This document shows positions 58,784 through 64,000 of a stretch of DNA of 64,000 nucleotides, piece after piece. The DNA lies in contig MU385862.1 of the NCBI GenBank assembly GCA_022497145.1, positions 521,732 to 585,731 on the forward strand, read 5' to 3'. This DNA comes from Rostrohypoxylon terebratum. Taxonomy: Eukaryota > Ascomycota > Sordariomycetes > Xylariales > Hypoxylaceae. Under the pieces are notes generated by a model, which did not search any database, was not told where the DNA came from, and saw only the letters and a list, made by a program, of their open reading frames with translations. Every line of letters starts with the position of its first letter. Positions within the stretch are counted from its first letter, which is position 1. The translations under genes and the position numbers were made by a program.

Positions 58784-60514
58784 ATGCCGCGTAAATTAGG
58801 CAATATTCGTCAATACCTAGATACATTTGGTCTGAAACACAATGGGTTGAAACTCAAGTACTCCGCCACGAGGGCCATGCTAGAGGTTTGGGGAGGGACT
58901 GCAGTAACTAGATGGGTTGTTGAAGATAAGGTAACCGACTTATTCACAGCTATGGTTGAAGAGTTTGACAAGTACGATGACCAAGTGAGCGTTCTACATA
59001 TATCTCACCAAGACGACTTCTTCGATGCGGTCTCCCGAAGAATTCTCTGGCTCCGATACCTCGACCGAGAGGTACTAGGTGAATTCATCCACTACTGCCT
59101 TGATGCGCGAAAGAATTACTTGGCGGGGGTTTTTAACCCACGCTTTCCACCCCCAGGAGAGTAAGTAGCATTTCACACCCTTTTCCCTTTCTTCTATAGT
59201 ATAAACTCTACTCGCCTAGAAGTGATCACTCTCACTTCCCCCGAGAAAAACAATTGCTGACTACCGTTATTATAGTGGAAGCGCAGCACGCGCCATTCAT
59301 GAATTCTTATTCCTATACGAACAGGAGGAGAAGCGAGAAAAGATGAGAGAGGCGAAGGCCACAGAAAAGGCTGATGCGAATACCAGAATGAACGAAGATT
59401 CCCAGGGAAAGCGAGATGAGGATACCCAGGGGAAGCAAGACCGCACAACCTCCTCCAAAGAAAATACAACCTCAATCACGGAACATGACTTTACGACCAT
59501 CCTTATGCGCACTGAGGGATTCGTGTGGGACTCCCTGACGTTCACAATCCATATCAAGAGTGCACTCGCTGAGGCCTGGTCCTCAATTGCCAACCTTAAT
59601 CCGCGCAAAAAGACGGTTGACTTATTCCGATATATGTCTATTGAATGGCGTTCGTACGACGACCACATGAGTATCTCTCAATTGCGGTTCCAGCATAAGT
59701 TCTTAGAAGCTATCTCCGCTCGGGTTCGTTGGCTCAAGAATTTCCCCAAGGATATCCTATGCGAATTCATTCTCGTCGTCATCGCGGCTCGAGAGCAGCA
59801 TATAATTCGCCGCTCGCAGAAACCAACGGCTAAATTCAGGCCAGACTCCGTCCTTGCCAACAAAGTGCAGCAATTCAGTAAGTAGCATTAGTAGCGGTTT
59901 TCTATTCTTTTCAGCCCGGTTTGGAAATGGAAACTTTCATGCCAAAATGACTCAGAGGTTTCTACTGATGAGGCCAGTTCTGGGCTTCTGATAAGTTCGC
60001 TCTTTTGAAGAAAATATCACTAACTCCTTTGGTTGCAGTGGATCTTTATAAGATCCGGCAAGGGAAAAAGCTGCTCACTTTCCAAGAAACGCCGAAGACC
60101 CTTGAAATCGAGAGCCAAGTCAACGCAGTCAACACTGACCAAGACGACATTCGCCTTAGAGGAGAAGACATAGCTCTCGCCCTCAATACAAAACATAAGA
60201 CCGATAGTACCAAGGGCAAACAAGAGGTGAAGCGCATTGGGGGTTCTAATAAGAAGGACTCAGGTCTCCCTTTACGCCCCAAGAGCATGTTCACCGACAA
60301 GATACAGAAGGAGAGAATGGCCAAAATTGTAAAGGGCAAGGCTGACGGTAGTAAGAAGGACGGGGGAGGATCGAGGATGGTCGGCGCCCCTAACAGCCCG
60401 TTCCTTATGCGAAAGGACAGACTTCCCGCGTATCTCGTTAGTCAAGGCGAGAAGAAACCCAAAGAAAGCTTGGACTTGCCTGGATTCAATTCCAGGCTTA
60501 AGTTTGATGATTAG
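58784..60514 (+). CDS. Hypothetical protein with an internally duplicated unknown domain (484 aa)
   Basis: Exons 58784-59160, 59276-59877 and 60039-60514 join in frame. The start at 58784 is the first ATG in frame. Two segments align without gaps: residues 52-109 and 241-298 (offset 189), with about 22 identical of 58 counted by eye. Shared positions include DLF, M, E, YDD, S, Q, F, A-S-R, WL, L-EFI and AR. Copy one lies wholly in exon 1 and copy two in exon 2. They are separated by a charged linker (about 135-195) rich in K, E and D. The C-terminal third is basic and disordered (KGKQEVKR, KIVKGKADGSKKDGG). There are no signal peptide, membrane segments or known catalytic motif. I do not recognise the domain; it is likely a helical lineage-restricted module. 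Confidence 0.7.
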
Positions 60515-61173
60515 GGTGAACGAGGTCTAGAGTAAAGGAGCCGAATTCCTAGGAGAGTGGTCGCAACGACATAGGCAGCTTGGGGAGCATATAGCTTTTC
60601 TGGCCGTCAAGATAGTTATCATAGGTAGTCACTCAGTGGAGTCGATTTCGGACCTCGCGTAGTTGTCACGTTTGTGCACTTCTTGTGTCTCTTTTGTCGT
60701 CTATCGTAGCAATATCCTTGTTTTACTGATCTGTCAATAGGTATGATCAGAAAGAGTCTGCCAAATATACCGGCCACTACATTTAAAGCCCCCCCTCTCT
60801 CTGCTAAAAGCTCGGCATGGAGAGCTCACTAAGGTAAATACGTACATCGTTTAACATGCCAGGTAGGCAATCAGATCCGCGCTCTTGAACGCATATACAT
60901 TGAGTAACAGAAAACCGAAGCAATCTAGCGATAATCAAGCAAAGAGGTAAATCAAATATGACGAATTGGAAATGAAGATGCGCAGGGTAATCCACACCCA
61001 CCTGATGTTTATTAACAGGTCACTTATCACTCCGCCCCCATGGCTTCCCCACCACACCCACCTCCTTGTTTATATTGACCTTAGAGGTGAGGAACCCAGC
61101 AAACTTGCCGCCCTTCTCAACAACCATCGGCAAAACGCACTGCTCCTTTATAACTTACCTATGATTTTACCTC
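60515..61173. other. Intergenic
   Basis: AT-rich spacer with the 5' flank of the ankyrin pseudogene. A 108-codon frame at 60966-61292 overlaps that pseudogene out of frame and is not credible. Confidence 0.6.
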
Positions 61174-63303
61174 ATGGCCGAGGCATTGGGTGTCATTGCA
61201 AGTGGCATCGCCCTTGCGCAAATAGCTGGCACTGCCGCAGGAGCTGTAGTGAAGCTCAAAAAGCTATGGGACGAAGTAAAAAACGTCCCTGAAAGTATAC
61301 AGGAGTTAATGGAGCAAATTTATTGTATAGATCCGATTCTATAGGAAGCCGAGCAGCAGGTCATCCAAAACCAGCTTCCTCCTCAACTCTGGGACGATGC
61401 GGCCGCAATTCGAAGTACAAAATATTGTCGCAAGGCTCTGCAGAAGCTGACCTGCGTTGCTGAAGATCTAGCTTCTCAGATTCATTCTAGGAGACGGATA
61501 GAGCGTGGTGTCTCACGTACTAAAATTCTACTGAAAAAGGACGCTCTTCAAAAACTTGAACAGCGCCTCGGCAATGCCGTGGGAATGCTTCAGCTAGCCC
61601 AACAAGGATATCTTATGTAAGATCCATACCGATGCTTTGGGTCTTGAAATTCTAATACGCCTTAGAACTCTCGTCAAACATCAGCCCGACGTCATAGTCA
61701 GCAAAGTTATATCGGAGTTAGAAACTGCTCGGCAGCCGAACAGCCTCTCCCCTGCTAGAACAACTAAAGAGTTTGAGCCAGACAGCTCGGCGGATCTAGA
61801 TATTCTAGCATTAAGGTCTCGAGATATTCGGGAGCAAAATTGATCGCTCCTAGAACACTATCGACGTTTGGCTCTATGCGTTTTAAGTCAACGTTACAGG
61901 GTTTCATAATTAATGCTCACCCCCCTTGCTGGCTCGCTGGTATAATATCTGGATGGTCATTCAATGTGGCTAAATAATATTCAGGCTGGAAATGCCATCT
62001 TCGAAATTACTCGGTCAGGCCAGAGAACTCGTTAATCTTCCGCGGTATAAAAGAAGATAACATACATATTGTTCAAGCTTTGTTTGAATCAGGGGAAGCA
62101 TCCCCATTTGACTGCAACGATGCTGGCTCAAGTATCCTACACGTGAGTCGTTCAAAATAGCGAGTTTTCAATAAGATAAAATCTGATCATTTAGTATGCT
62201 GTGGGCCATGCGTCGGTTGAATCCCTCAGGCTCATCAAAGATATGAAACTCAACATAGATCACCCAAATGCTGGAGGGCTGTAAGTCCATCCAATACCGC
62301 TCATATAGATACTTGTCAGCTCATATTTGTAACTTATGGTAGTGTAGCGACCGACTGGGCTCGTTGGTATTCAAATAATCGTTTCCTCGATTTGAAAAAA
62401 CAGCTTGAGTTCGTTCGATTGATGTCAGCGGAAAAATTCACATTTATCAACATGGAAGATTCTCAAGATTGCTGTAAATGTCCATTCGTCTCAGACGTGG
62501 AGGTTTTTCGAATATTACAACCTATTGTCTGCACTGCCCATGATCAAACACCATTGCTTAACTGATTACATAGGGTATATAGGCACATCTGGAATGTTGG
62601 TCCATCGAAACGCCAGATCATCCAGTTCATCCTCGGTCCGAATTTGGAAGAATATCTCGATGCAGCATGTCATCTTCCAGATTTTTGCCTACAGCCTATC
62701 CACATAATCGCAGTTGCCACCACACAACTCGACATACCGCTAAGTGAATTCTTTAACTTAGGAGGGGCGGAGATTGAAAGCTGGGTCAGCTATGCTCGGA
62801 ATATTATAGAAAGATCAAGTCTAACGGAAATGTTGGATATGCTGAGTCCCACTTTTAGAGGCATAGGACCAGCCCTTCCTCTATCCCTTACACCTTTATT
62901 ATGTGCAGTCCTATGGCCGAACGATCAATACTTTGGGCTCTCCCAGCACCGTGTTGAGTATTTAGCTCAAAAAAATCTCCAAAAATGGCTCCATATCTTG
63001 AAGAGAATCGGAGTAGATCTTGTGGAATATGGCTATGAGGAGCTTAGAATCCTCCGCCTCAGTGGTTTCGGAATCTGCAAAACAGTGAAAGTCCATTATA
63101 GCAAGACGAGAATCCAGATTCCCGACAATCCTTATGTGCGTTATTATGGTTTGGTCAGCTTGCGGATTGGGCCAAATGTCGAGGATTGGGGTATGATATG
63201 GGGCGAGCCTACAGACGAGTTCGCTGGGGACTTCTGGAACATAGTTGAGGACCCAGTTCTTCGTATTCCCGGGTCATGGTACGAAACCGAAAGAGAAGTA
63301 TAG
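61174..63303 (+). pseudogene. Decayed ankyrin-repeat protein with fungal N-terminal helical domain
   Basis: Starts at the ATG at 61174 with MAEALGVIASGIALAQIAGT, the N-terminal type found in fungal NLR-like and ankyrin proteins. Continuous homology-like text is interrupted by stops at 61342 (TAG), 61841 (TGA), 61975 (TAA) and 62563 (TGA) and by frame changes near 61606-61620 and 61866-61915. After the third stop the text reads YSGWKCHLRNYSVRPENS, IKEDNIHIVQALFESG and SPFDCNDAGSSILH/YAVGHASVESLRLI, typical of this ankyrin family. Acceptable introns are 62143-62194 and 62281-62342. The C-terminal 220 codons are intact, with the DFWNIVEDPVLRIPGSWYE ending. Each stop is one C-to-T step from CAG, CGA, CAA and CGA. 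It is probably not functional, unless the assembly is wrong. Confidence 0.72.
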
Positions 63304-64000
63304 CCTGTAATATGCGGATTTAATATGGAGTCGATGAGTATATCTGTCGCCAATGATAAGAATATCACTAAGATCGAAGATTGACGTGGTCTTGGGACTA
63401 GGTTTTCCGTTCTCTGAATAGCTAGTTAGAGCTCTTACAAGAGAGTAAAGGTATCTAGAGATGAAGGACAGCCACTCATTGAAAGATTCGAAGACTTAGA
63501 AGAATGACTGGATAGATCTAGGACAACCGAGTTAGAGTGAAATCCACTCTAAAATGACACCTGACTTGCAAATTATTATCAAATTGCTTTGGAGGAAGAA
63601 ATTACCTAAGAAGCAGGTGATTTCAAGACGAGGTGACTGAATGAAGAGCGAACCCTTGTGGTGGTATATAACACATAACGGTACCAAGGTCATATGAATT
63701 CCCTATTTATTTATTCTCTCCCCCTGGGATCTGATAAATCCATATTATCACCAGATCACATCCTCGATATGTTGGGGTATTGTCACACGGGGACTGGATG
63801 CCAAGATACAGTTGGCAGCCAGGTCCCATACAGGTCAGGCAGGAATCCTGCAAAGAGGTTATCATCACTTATTATTGGAAGCTGTTGATCAGATGAACAA
63901 GATTGTGTTGAAGCTACTGCCTGAAGCCAGTGTATTAGATACAACAAGATCAGGCGTTGAGAAGTAGCTGTAACACAGCGAGAGCTTGAGTGCTTTAGCT
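63304..64000. other. Intergenic to window end
   Basis: No gene seen. A 64-codon frame at 63694-63888 has no support. A gene beginning beyond the window cannot be judged. Confidence 0.55.

Noticed and set aside
60966..61292. 108-codon frame
   Set aside because: Overlaps the N-terminal domain of the ankyrin pseudogene in a different frame; the latter has clear family-like text.

Overview
This is a window from the nuclear genome of a filamentous ascomycete (Pezizomycotina, most likely Sordariomycetes; a Xylariales-like genome is a guess). The evidence is short GT-AG introns (about 47-200 nt) with CTAAC/CTGAC-type branch sites, two Zn(2)Cys(6) regulators, a Rad4 repair protein, a Yvc1-type vacuolar channel, a rhodopsin-like (SAT4-type) membrane protein and a terpene cyclase of fungal class. 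Long AT-rich spacers carry TAGGTACCTAGG-like palindromes. I traced introns by hand, and most models close in frame.

Layout. 1-0.9 kb: 3' end of a Rad4/XPC gene, cut by the window edge. 1.8-3.5 kb: unrecognised five-exon gene. 6.3-8.2 kb: cytochrome P450, tail to tail with a PhzF-like gene (8.6-9.6 kb). 10.0-12.5 kb: six-exon YVC1-type TRP channel. 15.0-15.6 kb: proline/serine-rich protein. 15.6-23.0 kb: a stretch with no supportable gene. 23.0-27.1 kb: Rossmann NAD(P)-binding protein, mitochondrial carrier, phytanoyl-CoA dioxygenase-like oxygenase. 27.5 kb: HTH fragment. 28.6-30.1 kb: F-box protein. 30.6-32.4 kb: Ulp1/C48 protease-like gene with an internal stop. 34.4-37.4 kb: stand-alone class I terpene cyclase followed, in convergent orientation, by a SAT4-type membrane protein. 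40.6-41.7 kb: kinase-like phosphotransferase. 44.5-46.6 and 48.9-50.8 kb: two Zn(2)Cys(6) factors. 51.7-55.8 kb: full-size ABCB-type ABC transporter. 58.8-60.5 kb: unrecognised protein containing two copies of one domain. 61.2-63.3 kb: a decayed ankyrin-repeat gene.

How the genes may work together. Housekeeping functions (Rad4, Yvc1, mitochondrial carrier) are mixed with accessory ones. Terpene cyclase, P450, 2-oxoglutarate oxygenase, PhzF-like enzyme, ABC exporter and two regulators are the usual parts of a secondary-metabolite pathway, but here they are spread over about 50 kb among unrelated genes. A single functional cluster is therefore only a hypothesis. The tightest candidate unit is the terpene cyclase with its SAT4-type neighbour.

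Decay. Several genes carry stop codons that each differ by one C-to-T change from a plausible sense codon (the ankyrin gene four times, the protease-like gene once, possibly the second regulator and the HTH fragment). This fits repeat-induced point mutation or cytosine deamination, but the number of sites is small. The most interesting items are the two-copy unknown domain at 58.8-60.5 kb, the protease frame interrupted exactly between catalytic His and Asp, the stand-alone terpene cyclase, and six TTAC(A/G)TAA octamers upstream of the gene at 23.0 kb.
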